Shown here piece by piece: positions 39,048 to 48,410 of a DNA stretch of 64,000 bases; the stretch's first letter is position 1, and each line of letters starts with the position of its first letter. The notes under the pieces were generated by a model. That model was not told where the DNA came from, made no database searches, and saw only the letters and a program-made list of their open reading frames with translations. The stretch is from Chitinophagaceae bacterium (GTDB lineage Bacteria > Bacteroidota > Bacteroidia > Chitinophagales > Chitinophagaceae): NCBI GenBank assembly GCA_024707305.1, contig JANPZZ010000024.1, forward strand, positions 1-64,000, given 5' to 3'. A program made the translations under genes and the position numbers.

Positions 39048-39053
39048 AAGCTT

Positions 39054-39080
39054 TAAGCCGGCAGTGATGTCGGCTTTTTT
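39054..39080 (+). terminator. Copy of the tRNA-Asn terminator
   Basis: AAGCCGGCA...TGTCGGCTTTTTT, differing by one loop base from the terminator at 17619-17645. It follows a partial tRNA 3' end here, so it has no tRNA to terminate. Confidence 0.75.
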
Positions 39081-39091
39081 GTGCCCCGCGG

Positions 39092-39222
39092 CAGGATCGA
39101 TGGCCGATGGTTGATGGTCGATTGAGTTTGGCGGTGTGGGATTTCACCCTTAATTGCGAAATCGGCATACCTGCACATTGAACATTCATCGATCATCAAC
39201 CATCGATCATCGGACATCGAAT
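39092..39222. repeat. Heptamer inverted-repeat element, copy 3
   Basis: Same arms and core as copy 1 (17656-17787) with a few substitutions (GCACATTG for GCACATGG; CGGACATCG for CGCCCATCG). It is part of duplicated segment B. Confidence 0.7.
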
Positions 39223-39603
39223 TCGTTAACTTGTCGTCGGGAGCATATGATAAAACTGGCGCAGTTAAAAAGAAGTCAAAAAAATACCTAACTCTAAGTT
39301 GTACTCGTTCATTGCCATTGAAATTTTGCTCGAAAGTTGCAAAATCCGTTTTGCGGCCGGTTACGTTTTACCTGCATGCTCTGTTAGAATTAAACAGCTG
39401 CGCACATCAATTATTCCTTGCATAAGGTACGTACAATGGTCTTCCAAGACACCTACCTATCCCCTTGCCGCCCGTAGGGAGCATTCAAAAATCCCTCAAA
39501 TGCCGGACTTAAATTTTTATCAGTAATTGGTGATGACATCGCAGCCGTTTTCGCGATAAGGGAGTAAACAGCCTCATTGATCATGACTATTACAGGAATT
39601 TCT

Positions 39604-40314
39604 ATGCGCTTCGCATTCATCATCGTTTCCTCTTGCAGCATACTTATATCGTCTTCCTGTAAAAAAAACAAAGGGGAGGAAAGTGATCTGCCGGTTTTAG
39701 GAACCTGCCGGCCGGTAGATGCGAAAGCCGGGTTACAATCATTAGGGAATGGGATTTATGAATATAATTCGGCAGGAGGGGTAACCGTTAGAATGCAGCG
39801 AATTGACGAGACGATCACTATTACATTGACGGACGCTTCCTATCCCGATTATATAACCTACCAGTTATGGGGCAAAACCACTACGGGTAGTCCATATGCG
39901 GCCTTGAATGAAAACCTGAATGGTAAGCATATCAAGAACAGGATAGGTAAGAACCGCACAATTTTCTTTCCCGACGGAACCAAAATAACCTGTGTTTCAA
40001 CAGGTCCCGAACAATCTGTGACTGCGGTAAGCATCTATGATGGCGCCAAGGTTCATCATCTGAATATAACCTGCGATAAAGTGGAGTATAGCACGGCTAA
40101 CGGAGCGATGGCGAAAAGGCTGGAGGAGATGCAACCCGATGGTGAGACCAGTACCTATGAACTGAACCCCACAGGCCTGCTGTTTTACAATATTTACACA
40201 GAGGATACACCTGGCAACAAAGTATACCAACGATTAAATTTAGGGCAACTTCACCTTGGCGCACCGAACCAGGTAAGTGATTTGTATGATGATCCGCGTT
40301 TGCCGCACACCTGA
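39604..40314 (+). CDS. Lipoprotein of unknown function (intact copy B)
   Basis: 236 residues from the ATG at 39604, which gives a compact lipoprotein signal (MRFAFIIVSSCSILISSSCK) with the lipobox Cys at 19. An upstream ATG at 39577 would only lengthen the signal. The mature part is beta-rich: YEYNSAGGVTVRMQRIDETI, RTIFFPDGTKITCVSTGPEQ, then VTAVSIYDGAKVHHLNITCD. The last repeats resemble self-complementing beta strands. No known domain is recognised. The second copy at 18171-18882 is broken. Confidence 0.82.
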   Translation: MRFAFIIVSSCSILISSSCKKNKGEESDLPVLGTCRPVDAKAGLQSLGNGIYEYNSAGGVTVRMQRIDETITITLTDASYPDYITYQLWGKTTTGSPYAALNENLNGKHIKNRIGKNRTIFFPDGTKITCVSTGPEQSVTAVSIYDGAKVHHLNITCDKVEYSTANGAMAKRLEEMQPDGETSTYELNPTGLLFYNIYTEDTPGNKVYQRLNLGQLHLGAPNQVSDLYDDPRLPHT

Positions 40315-40397
40315 TGTTATTACAATCACCAGCGAGGCCCCTGTGCATGTTCAAACCTCATCGCCGGATTGTAGCGCTTTGTTGAACAATTCAACAA

Positions 40398-40518
40398 GAT
40401 GATCGATGGTCGATGATAGATGATCGATGATGGCGTTTGTTCAGCGTGCGGGAATGCCTGTTTCGCAATTAGAACAGAGATCCCGCATCTCAAAACTCTT
40501 TCTATCATCTACCATCTA
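40398..40518. repeat. Heptamer inverted-repeat element, copy 4
   Basis: Left arm GATCGATGGTCGATGATAGA and further heptamers; core GGAATGCCTGTTTCGCAATTA, which is the diverged inverse of the copy-1 core; right arm CTATCATCTACCATCTACCA, a degenerate heptamer. More diverged than the other copies. Confidence 0.6.
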
Positions 40519-40700
40519 CCAAGAAATCTACAATTGTCAGATAATCGGGAATTGCATTTGTCTGAATTTTTTAAAAAGGTTCCGCTTTGGATTGAGAACT
40601 AGAGCGGTGGTTGATTACTCATTGTATACTCATCTGCTAAGCTGAATCAGGTTTTGTATCTTTTTTTCTATGTTGTACTTTTAAGCAAAAGTTAAATGCC

Positions 40701-40895
40701 ATGCCAGAGAATCAAAAAAAGCCATTTAAAGTAGGCGAATTGATTTTGTTCATAATCATTGAAACATCGATTGTCTCTGCTGCACTTAAATTTTTTGATA
40801 TCAAAGAGAACCTTTTAAATTTTCTGATCTTCTTTGTATTAATTCCACTTGTTACGGTCACCGTATATATGAAACTTCGATATCCGAAACCGTAA
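40701..40895 (+). CDS. Small two-helix membrane protein
   Basis: 64 residues: two hydrophobic helices (ELILFIIIETSIVSAALKFF and LLNFLIFFVLIPLVTVTVYM) with a basic end (KLRYPKP). A shortened relative lies at 19569-19715. Both follow the lipoprotein gene in the duplicated segments, so the two genes may work together. Function unknown. Confidence 0.65.
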   Translation: MPENQKKPFKVGELILFIIIETSIVSAALKFFDIKENLLNFLIFFVLIPLVTVTVYMKLRYPKP

Positions 40896-40925
40896 TACAG
40901 GCAGATTTTAGAGAAGGATCCGCAC

Positions 40926-41816
40926 TTACTCCAACGGATGCTGCCAACAATATCCATCCGCCTGGGCCTTACGTTTACATTGCGTCCCTTTTTTGGTAGT
41001 CGCCTGGCAACGCTCTTCCGGCAATACCCTGTATTTCTTTACGGGTGGGGCAACCGTTTTTGAAGAAGCTTGATTGACCGGCGCAGGATTATTTTCATTC
41101 GGCTGATTTTGTTCAACCGGGTTTTCGTTCTTATCACTTCTATAAGCAATTGCCCCGGAGCCCTCCGAATTTTGATAGATATAAAAACTGCTGATGGAAA
41201 GCAACAATAGCAAAACATATGTCGCCGCTGCTTTACTCAAATACCGGTTCAATATTTTGATAAAAATACCCCACTTGCTTTTTTCCTTATCTACTTCCTT
41301 CTTTTCTTTCACTTCCTGCAGTGGTTCCAGGTTTAATTCTTCTTTTTCTTTGATTGTTTTTTCAACAATCACTTCCTCTTCTTCCTTTCCATTTTTTACC
41401 GGACTTACAAATCTGCATTTTCCCAACAGCGTCAATTCATCTTCACTCAACTGCACATTCATGCCCAGAGAATAAGGTCGATGCCTGAAATCTACCAACA
41501 CGGCCAGCAACTCAATGTTGCGAGCATCAGTGTTCTCTGTTTTCCCATTTAAATATTTGTTCAGCGTCCGGAAACGTTCTGTTGAGGTTGTTTCGACTAT
41601 TTCTAATAACGAATGACGCGCAGTAGGTTGTCCAAAAAAATGATAGAGCAAAGGCTCATCTTTTTTAGAAATCCCATTTCTACAAATGTCTTCGAAGCTA
41701 TGCTTCAATCGCGCAGGCGAAGAATTCGTAATAAACCGTGGCAGCTCACGGTTGGCAAGTTTCTGTTGAAAGAGCGACGTCACCAGTTTGGTGTAATCCG
41801 CATGATCTAAAAGCAT
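40926..41816 (-). CDS. Single-pass membrane protein with C-terminal DUF5763-like Cys/His motif
   Basis: 296 residues. The N-terminal ~140 are helical and soluble (FEDICRNGISKKDEPLLYHF; TERFRTLNKYLNGKTENTDA), followed by a highly charged Glu/Lys stretch, a membrane helix (AATYVLLLLLSISSFYIY, about 205), an Asn/Pro-rich linker and a C-terminal RCQATTKKGTQCKRKA...YCWQH. That Cys-Cys-Cys-His motif is typical of the small DUF5763 module, presumed to bind metal. The gene converges on the small membrane-protein gene at 40895. Function unknown; the N-terminal domain resembles regions found in other Bacteroidetes hypothetical proteins. Confidence 0.75.
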   Translation of the reverse strand: MLLDHADYTKLVTSLFQQKLANRELPRFITNSSPARLKHSFEDICRNGISKKDEPLLYHFFGQPTARHSLLEIVETTSTERFRTLNKYLNGKTENTDARNIELLAVLVDFRHRPYSLGMNVQLSEDELTLLGKCRFVSPVKNGKEEEEVIVEKTIKEKEELNLEPLQEVKEKKEVDKEKSKWGIFIKILNRYLSKAAATYVLLLLLSISSFYIYQNSEGSGAIAYRSDKNENPVEQNQPNENNPAPVNQASSKTVAPPVKKYRVLPEERCQATTKKGTQCKRKAQADGYCWQHPLE

Positions 41817-42289
41817 AACGCGTAAGGTTGTAAAGGTTGAAAGATAAAAAAGAAGATACGGATGCTTCGACGGGTACGGATTGCAAAGTCGACAATGTAG
41901 GATCGGTTGAATGATTGTACGATCACCGCCTGTTCCATTAAGTTATAAAAATTCTTTGTTCGCCGCATCCGTCGTGGAAAATTATTGGAAACCGGAATTT
42001 TCGGATTACGGTTAACCGGAACTTCCGGAATCTTCGGAATTATCGGAACACCCTTAGGTGCAGGCCTTTAGCCCGTGTTATGTTTGTCGTGTAATCGGTC
42101 AGCGAGCTGTACAACAAGTTGACTGGTTTGCTGAGAGCAAAGAAGATGTCGGGTTAAACAGCACGGGAAGTTTTTAGCCCACCCATCTTCAGCGCCCTTC
42201 CTTCCCACACGTAAGTAGCGCTGCTTACACATCGTCCACCGGACTCGCGATCTGGTACGGGCAATTTTTCAAAATCAAAATTTAAACAA
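41817..42289. other. Intergenic region with a 9-bp tandem repeat
   Basis: No gene is seen. At about 41992-42050 a degenerate 9-mer of the type YCGGAAYTW repeats six times (CCGGAATTT, TCGGATTAC, CCGGAACTT, CCGGAATCT, TCGGAATTA, TCGGAACAC), with one 6-bp interruption. It lies upstream of the minus-strand gene starting at 41816 and could be a binding-site array or a simple minisatellite. Confidence 0.55.
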
Positions 42290-42487
42290 ATGATCTACTG
42301 GATTATCTGGTTGAGTGCATACCTATGCCCCAACCCCAACCATACACCTGAGCTGCATGGCAATTGTAGCCTGGTGCATCTGCCTGGAATGGCACAAACC
42401 TCCGACGGGGATGACGACCTGGGCGGTGGCGAAACCGGCAACTTTCCTCCATTTCCGCCGCCCCCTCCGCCTCCTCCTCCTAAATGA
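42290..42487 (+). CDS. Short proline-tailed peptide
   Basis: 65 codons: a hydrophobic N-terminus (MIYWIIWLSAYLCPNPNHTP), an Asp/Gly-rich middle (SDGDDDLGGGETGNF) and a run of Pro at the C-terminus (FPPFPPPPPPPPPK). A strong terminator starts 12 bp after the stop, which supports a real transcription unit. No family is recognised; the Pro run could be a secretion or anchoring tail, or simple low-complexity sequence. Confidence 0.45.
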   Translation: MIYWIIWLSAYLCPNPNHTPELHGNCSLVHLPGMAQTSDGDDDLGGGETGNFPPFPPPPPPPPPK

Positions 42488-42498
42488 AAACTATACCC

Positions 42499-42530
42499 GG
42501 AAGGCAGCATCAGGCTGCCTTCCTTTTTTT
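42499..42530 (+). terminator. Strong rho-independent terminator
   Basis: A perfect 10-bp stem (GGAAGGCAGC/GCTGCCTTCC) with a 5-base loop is followed by seven T. Confidence 0.92.
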
Positions 42531-42580
42531 ATCATTGATTATTCAACAGGCAAATTTTATATTTAAATAAAATATTCCTG

Positions 42581-44242
42581 TTGAAAGTTCGAATCCACCT
42601 CCTGTCGTTTGCAGCATTGTGTATTGTAGCCTGTAACAATAATGAAAAAAGTCAGCCGGTTACGTTTTCCGAAGATTATAACCGTGGGGCTACTTACTAC
42701 TATACCAAACCTGATTCATCGTATTATTATTTCGTCAAAGTACTGAACAACTCGCAAAGCAATTTTGAAAAGGCGGCGGCTCTTTATGTAATTGCCGGGC
42801 GCCATTCCGAAGCGGGAGATTATTTTTCAGCACAGGAGAGTTTGCTTTCAGCATTGAAACTATTGGATGAAAACGATCCGGTCAATTACAGGACATTCGC
42901 ATCGCTCTACAATAGCCTGGCCAATGTTACACTCGATCTAAAAGATTATTCCACAGCGAAAGAATACTACCGGTTAGCCCTCAGGTTTATAAATACAGAA
43001 AACGAGCGAAATGAAATAATCAATGGATTTGCGCTCGTGCATCAAAAGATGGGCGATTACAAAACCGCAATCGCGATTTATGATTCCGTACTTCAACTCA
43101 ATACAACCGACACATTAACCTACGCACGCCTGCTTTCAAATGCGGCTCGAACCAAATGGCTGGCGGATCCCGGTTATCGGGCGGCACCGGAAATGTGGCG
43201 TGCACTGGAACTGCGTATTGCAAAAGCGGATTCCAGCGCAATTGAATCGAGTTATTCTCACCTTTCAGATTACTACAAATCCCCAAAACCTGATTCGGCT
43301 TTGTATTATGCGATGAAGCGTTATGATGTAGTACAGAATCAATCTGATCCGGATGACCGTTTGGAAACACTTCGGCAGCTGATGCAGTTGAAAGCGCCCC
43401 CGAAGGGAATCGCCTGGGAAACTCAATATTTCCAACTCGAAGACAGCGTGAATACTGCCCGCACCAACGACCGGAAACAGTTTGCGCTGATACGTTTCGA
43501 TGTTGAAAAAAGCAAGGAAGAAAACAGGTTGTTGCAAAATCACATCAGGAAGCAACGGACCTGGATTACTGCAGTTGCGGTGGTTGCCGCGCTCGTCGTT
43601 TCAGGCTTATATTTCTGGACTGCATGGCGAAGAAAGAGATTGAAACAGGAGGCGGAAATGAGAATCAAAGATTCACAACTTAAAACCTCGCAGAAGGTGC
43701 ATGATGTGGTGGCCAATGGCCTTTACCGCGTGATGAGTAAACTGGAGCACGGCAAATCGATCGAGAAAGAAGTGTTGATATCAGAGATTGAAGAACTCTA
43801 TGAGAAATCGAGAAATATTTCGCACGAACATAAATTAGAAGTATCACCAGAGTACGACCAGCAGATTCACAACCTTTTAAATGCATATTCTGGCGATCAG
43901 ACAAAAGTATTTGTGGTGGGCAACCAGCCTGTTTTTTGGAATAAAATTTCAGTTGCTCAAAAACATGAATTGCAATTGATACTGGGGGAGCTGATGGTAA
44001 ACATGAAAAAACACAGCCAGGCAAAAAGGGTGGTTGTACAGTTTAAACAGCAGGATAAAACAGCAATGCTTCACTATAAAGACGATGGTATCGGCTTTTC
44101 AACAGAGCAGAATCTGGGAAATGGGCTGAATAATACGGTTAACCGTATAAAATCTATGAACGGGGAAATTAGTTTTGATAAAACCGATACACCGGGTGTT
44201 TCAATAACTATTTCCATACCACTGGACGATAATATACTATGA
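42581..44242 (+). CDS. TPR-containing lipoprotein sensor histidine kinase
   Basis: 553 residues from a TTG start; the sequence begins MKVRIHLLSFAALCIVACNN, a lipoprotein-type signal. The extracytoplasmic part has TPR-like repeats (about 60-290; YNSLANVTLDLKDYSTAKEY, VHQKMGDYKTAIAIYDSVLQ). A membrane helix (TWITAVAVVAALVVSGLYFW, about 333) is followed by a dimerisation helix with the probable phospho-acceptor His in SQKVHDVVANGLYRVM and an HATPase domain (LGELMVNMKKHSQAKRVVV, DDGIGF, LGNGLNN). It overlaps the response-regulator gene by 4 bp. The ligand is unknown. Confidence 0.88.
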   Translation: MKVRIHLLSFAALCIVACNNNEKSQPVTFSEDYNRGATYYYTKPDSSYYYFVKVLNNSQSNFEKAAALYVIAGRHSEAGDYFSAQESLLSALKLLDENDPVNYRTFASLYNSLANVTLDLKDYSTAKEYYRLALRFINTENERNEIINGFALVHQKMGDYKTAIAIYDSVLQLNTTDTLTYARLLSNAARTKWLADPGYRAAPEMWRALELRIAKADSSAIESSYSHLSDYYKSPKPDSALYYAMKRYDVVQNQSDPDDRLETLRQLMQLKAPPKGIAWETQYFQLEDSVNTARTNDRKQFALIRFDVEKSKEENRLLQNHIRKQRTWITAVAVVAALVVSGLYFWTAWRRKRLKQEAEMRIKDSQLKTSQKVHDVVANGLYRVMSKLEHGKSIEKEVLISEIEELYEKSRNISHEHKLEVSPEYDQQIHNLLNAYSGDQTKVFVVGNQPVFWNKISVAQKHELQLILGELMVNMKKHSQAKRVVVQFKQQDKTAMLHYKDDGIGFSTEQNLGNGLNNTVNRIKSMNGEISFDKTDTPGVSITISIPLDDNIL

Positions 44243-44904
44243 TAGAAAAAGTAATTATAGCCGAAGACCAGGAATTTGCCAACCTGTCTGTACAAAGAAC
44301 GATGGAGGAGCTGCAGATCAGGCAGACGGATTATGTATTTTATTGTGATGATGCGTTGCAAAAAATAAAAATCGCGAAGGGAAAGCAGGAACCCTACGAC
44401 CTGTTGATTACAGACCTCTACTTTGAGGAAGATGGAACGGCGCAGAAAATTGCCGGCGGTTTTGACCTGATCAAATTAGCGCGCGAAGTACAACCTGATT
44501 TACCCATTCTTATACTTTCAGCCGAGAGCCGACCCGCAACCATCGACATGTTGTTTAAACAATTTGCGATCAACGGTTATGTGCGCAAGGCCCGGCATGA
44601 CGCGAAGGAGCTAAAATCGGCGGTGGAAAAATTAGCGAAAGGCGAGTCATATTATCCGCAGGCATTGTCGCAGATGGTGAAGCAGGTGAACACATATGAA
44701 TTTTCCGATTTTGATATCAATATCATCAAACTTATTTCGCAGGGCTATCAGCAAAAGGAAATTTCTGAGTATCTAAAGAAACATAACATCAGGCCCTCAA
44801 GCCTCAGCACCATCGAAAAGCGATTGAACCAGATCCGCGAGGAATTAGGTTTTTCAAAGAATGAGCAGTTGGTGTTGTTTTGTAAGGAGATGGGAATATT
44901 ATGA
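44239..44904 (+). CDS. Response regulator with C-terminal HTH
   Basis: 221 residues. The receiver domain has acidic EDQ (10-12), the phospho-acceptor Asp in LLITDLYFEE and the conserved Ser in ILILSAES. The C-terminal HTH (INIIKLISQGYQQKEISEYL, then RPSSLSTIEKRLNQIREELG) resembles LuxR/NarL types but with a longer loop. Coupled to the kinase gene by the ATGA overlap. Target genes unknown. Confidence 0.9.
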   Translation: MIEKVIIAEDQEFANLSVQRTMEELQIRQTDYVFYCDDALQKIKIAKGKQEPYDLLITDLYFEEDGTAQKIAGGFDLIKLAREVQPDLPILILSAESRPATIDMLFKQFAINGYVRKARHDAKELKSAVEKLAKGESYYPQALSQMVKQVNTYEFSDFDINIIKLISQGYQQKEISEYLKKHNIRPSSLSTIEKRLNQIREELGFSKNEQLVLFCKEMGIL

Positions 44905-44990
44905 TCCACTTACGGGTTACCGTAAAAAAATGAGAAGTCCGCAATATAGTTTTGAGACAAGCAACATAGCCCCACCTCAAAACTAACACA

Positions 44991-45786
44991 ATGCTCACGC
45001 CACTTAAGCAACAGAAGTTATTGCAATCTCTCAAGGCATATCGTAAAGATTTTCTTGATGGAAATCTGAAAGAGCTGGATGAGTCTGGCACCCGTATTAT
45101 GATTAACCGGTTTCTTTCCGATGTGTTGGGTTATAAGCAGTTGGAAGAGATCAAGACTGAATACATGATAAAAGGCACTTATGCTGATTATGTGATTCAG
45201 GTGAAACAGAAAAGGCATTTCCTGGTTGAGGTCAAGGCGTTATCATTTCAACTTTCTGAGAAACATTTACGACAGACAGTTAACTATGGTGCCAATGAGG
45301 GCATTGAATATGCATTGTTGACCAACGGGCGCAATTTTGAATTTTATAAAATCATTTTTGAACAGCCCATTTCTTCACGTCTTATTTTTTCATTAGATCT
45401 TAGTGAGGCGGCCGAATTGAAAAAGTGCGGCTAATCTACTGCAGCACTTGCACAAAGAGAGTGTAGTTAAAAACCAATTCAAGCCACTTTGGAATAAATG
45501 TGAAGCAACAGACCCGTATAATATTGCTGGTATTCTTTGTTCCAACACAGTAATAAAATGTATTCAGAAATTAATTAAGACGCGTTTCAATGAAAAATGT
45601 GATGACGACGTCATTCTCTCTTCCATACATAAAATAGTTGCTGAGAAAATGGATCCGGCGTTGATAAAGGTGGTTAAGGTGGCAAAACCAAGGATCAAGC
45701 GCGAAAAGAAATCTGAGGAGCCGTCCAAAACCGAAGCCACTCCGGGCGTTATTTCGAATGAAAATAGTCCAACTTCAACAAGATAA
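44991..45786 (+). CDS. PD-(D/E)XK nuclease-like protein (HSDR_N type), frameshifted
   Basis: About 265 residues after repairing an indel in AAAAAGTGCGG near 45420. The N-terminal domain contains TYADYVIQVKQKRHFLVEVKAL, i.e. the D and ExK pattern seen in HsdR N-terminal domains, then YGANEGIEYALLTNGRNFEF with the usual conserved strand. The C-terminal part (ANLLQHLHKESVVKNQF, then KPRIKREKKSEEPSKTEATP) is helical and ends in a charged tail. No helicase domain follows, so this is not a complete Type I restriction subunit. It precedes the coiled-coil membrane-protein gene by 39 bp. Confidence 0.72.
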
Positions 45787-45825
45787 GTCTATCCTTTCTT
45801 ATACACTCAAAATACCCTTCAATCT

Positions 45826-47053
45826 ATGCCAGGACAATCTGTTAACGGCGAGCAAATCGATGCGCAAAATTCAGAGCGAATTACATACACCCAACTAGGC
45901 TTTCGGTCGGCGCAGAAGTCCCAATCCCACCCAGAGTCCATTGAGGGTTATCTAGCGATTGTTTATGACAAGTTCTTAGCGGATCAAAAACTGGATGAAA
46001 AGGGTATCCGGGATAAAATTTCAAAACTGAGAGGCGAGGTTCAACAGGAGAAAGCCAGAAGGCAGGAATTGTTAGCTGAAGTAAATGCTCAAAAACGAAA
46101 CAGGGAAGATAAAGAAAAAGAAGTTGAGGAGTTGGGTCTTGAAAAAATAGAAATCCGTAATGGTGAGGGAGAGACGGGAAACACTACATCATTTGTAATT
46201 GGTGCATTCATAACGATTCTGCTCACTCTTTATCTCTTTGTATTCTATTCATCTTCGGGATATTCGGCGTTTTACGGAATAAAACAGGGAAGTATTGGTT
46301 TTATAAATCCAAACGTTTTTACAGATGCAATTAATAGAGGTGGTGGAGTATTTGCCCTAATAGTTTTTTCCCCGTAATCTTTTTGGGACTTGGTTTTCTA
46401 ATTCACGATTCTCTGGAAAATAACAAAAAACGGATTGCTGCGAAAAAACCCAGGCGATTTGGTTTAATAATTACGCTTCTAATTATTACGCTCATAGCAG
46501 ACGCTTTTATCGGCTACAAAATTGCGGAGGGCCTTCATAGAAATGATTTTAATGCAGGCCGAACCGATGAATTATGGAAGTTCGAGTTGATTTTTTGCTG
46601 ATATTAACTTCTATCTGGTTCTCATTCTCGGGTTTGTAGTTTATGTTATTTGGGGATTTCTATTGCATTTTGTTTTAAGCCATTCGTATTTAAAAACAGA
46701 CAGCGAAAAAAATTAAACTTTTAATTGAAAACATCAACGACAGAATTGCAGAGAAAAGGAAGGAACTGTCGGATATCTTGAATAAAATCCACAAGCTGGA
46801 GAGTGAAATTGTTACGATCGACAATACAGTAGAAGGAAAGGAGAAAGATATTATCGGATATGAAAACGGAATTATTCCATTGAATATTCCATCTTTAAAA
46901 GGTTCAGTTGGCGAGTTTATGGGCGGCTGGCAAAATTATACATATGGGAATTTCTCTCATCAGAAGGCAAAACATTTGATTGACGATTCAATCGCACTTC
47001 AAAACCGTTGGTTAGAAAATAAAATTGTGGGCTTAAAAACGGATACGAAATAA
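45826..47053 (+). CDS. Coiled-coil multi-helix membrane protein, frameshifted
   Basis: Several frames join into about 405 residues. The N-terminal soluble part and coiled coil (KISKLRGEVQQEKARRQELL, about 55-110) are followed by membrane helices (TSFVIGAFITILLTLYLFVF; VIFLGLGFLIH; FGLIITLLIITLIADAFIGY; YLVLILGFVVYVIWGFLLHF). A second coiled coil then follows (LLIENINDRIAEKRKELSDI, LNKIHKLESEIVTIDN), with a short C-terminal domain. Breaks lie near 46375, 46600 and 46715. The stop overlaps the next start (TAATG), so it is coupled to the vWA-like gene. No family is recognised; the layout suggests a membrane scaffold. Confidence 0.65.
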
Positions 47054-48139
47054 TGGATCAGATTAAAAAGAAAAAGCGAAAGGATAGAAAGCCACTTGCC
47101 ATGCTGCTGGCGGTTCTGATTTTTTTTGTTGCTTTTATATATTTTATATCGAGGCCTTCAGCACAAACCAGGGCAATTGAACTTGTAAACGCGTGCAACA
47201 GCATCGATGACGCTAAATCATTGTATGACAGGCACAAATTTGATCTTATTGAAACTGATGAAAATGGAGGTAAAGTCGTATCTATAGCCTTTCAAGATGC
47301 CATACGGAATAAACTGAACCAGTTAATACAGGATGAGAATGAATTGAATTATTGTTTAAAGTGGTTACCTCCGGGAAAGACGAGTTTGAATTTAATAGTT
47401 GTTCCAGATCTTTCGAGACGAATAATCGATTCTTTTAACAACCCGGGTCAAATCAGTAATGACACCCTCTTGCTTAATGTGATATGGGACGAATTTGTAA
47501 AATTCTCCCGGTTTCGCCAAGATACAAAGGATCGTTTTATAGTTGATGTAACGGATATCGGACAGGCACAAGGGAAGTTTCGCCTGGTAGCGGATTCGCT
47601 TTATTTTGACCTGGCAGCACATACCGGCAGAAGTAACCGCCTGTATTTTACTCCAGCAATTGCAGATCGCTTCGAACGTTATGTAAAGAAGATGTATGAT
47701 TTAGCGAAACCTCCTATGGGTGCAGATTATTTTTTCTATTTTTCTCGAACTCTTAAGTCTCGCTTGAAGTACCCTACAATATTTGAAAATGTAACTAATA
47801 AAATAATTCTGATTACGGATGGCTATATGGAAACGAAATCTGCGGACCGAACAAATACAAAACATTCAGCGTTTAAGCATACTAAAGGGGGTAACCTAAA
47901 AGAATTAATTCAACGCACAGGTATCAGCATTCCAAAACTTCCTCTTGATCTGTCCAATACACAAATTTTAATTTGTGAAGTGAACGAAAGAAAAAAATCG
48001 GCAGGGAAAAGATTTTGAAATTCTGGAAGCATATTGGGTGGAATGGCTGACAGGAATGGGGGCAAAGGTGAAGATTATTCCACGCGAACAAACCAATTCA
48101 ATCACAAAATCAGAGATCGTCAACTTTATAAATAAATAA
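47053..48139 (+). CDS. Membrane-anchored vWA-like protein, frameshifted
   Basis: About 360 residues. After a basic N-terminus comes one membrane helix (LAMLLAVLIFFVAFIYFI), then a domain with LNLIVVPDLSRRIID, in which DLS partly matches the MIDAS DxSxS of von Willebrand A folds, and ENVTNKIILITDGYMETK, matching the later TDG strand. An indel near 48000 hides the tail GKDFEILEAYWVEWLTGMG, which ends at 48139. With an incomplete MIDAS, metal binding is uncertain. Translationally coupled to the preceding membrane protein, so the two probably form a complex. Confidence 0.7.
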
Positions 48140-48410
48140 CAAAATCGGTTTGTGACAGGGTTATTGACGAAGTCCTTTATATTTCTTGTTAGTCTTTCCC
48201 AGCGTATGATTTAACAGTTGTCGATAAAATAAGAATTTTAATCTCTGTAATGCCATTTCAGAGGTGATATCATAAAGCTAGTCGTTGTCGCGATTGAAAA
48301 AATATTCGACGGAAATTGAAGCAATAGAACTAAATTCGGACAAAGCAAGAAATCGGTAAATGCGAATATTGCTCTTAGGCAAAAACATTTTTCTATTACC
48401 AATTTACATA
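48140..48410. other. Intergenic region before the palindrome array
   Basis: No gene or recognised element is seen. Sequence is AT-rich and unremarkable. Confidence 0.5.

Larger units (their letters stand above)
39041..40895 (+). repeat. Duplicated segment, copy B
   Basis: Counterpart of 17604-19715: terminator, heptamer element, lipoprotein gene, second heptamer element and small membrane-protein gene in the same order. Near-identical up to about 40390, then diverged. In this copy both genes are intact. Confidence 0.85.

Noticed and set aside
42295-42510. Gly-rich open frame on the minus strand
   Set aside because: It is the antisense of the poly-Pro codons of the plus-strand peptide gene and overlaps its terminator.
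44991-45786. Complete Type I restriction HsdR gene
   Set aside because: Only the N-terminal nuclease-like domain is present; no helicase domain and no hsdM/hsdS nearby.
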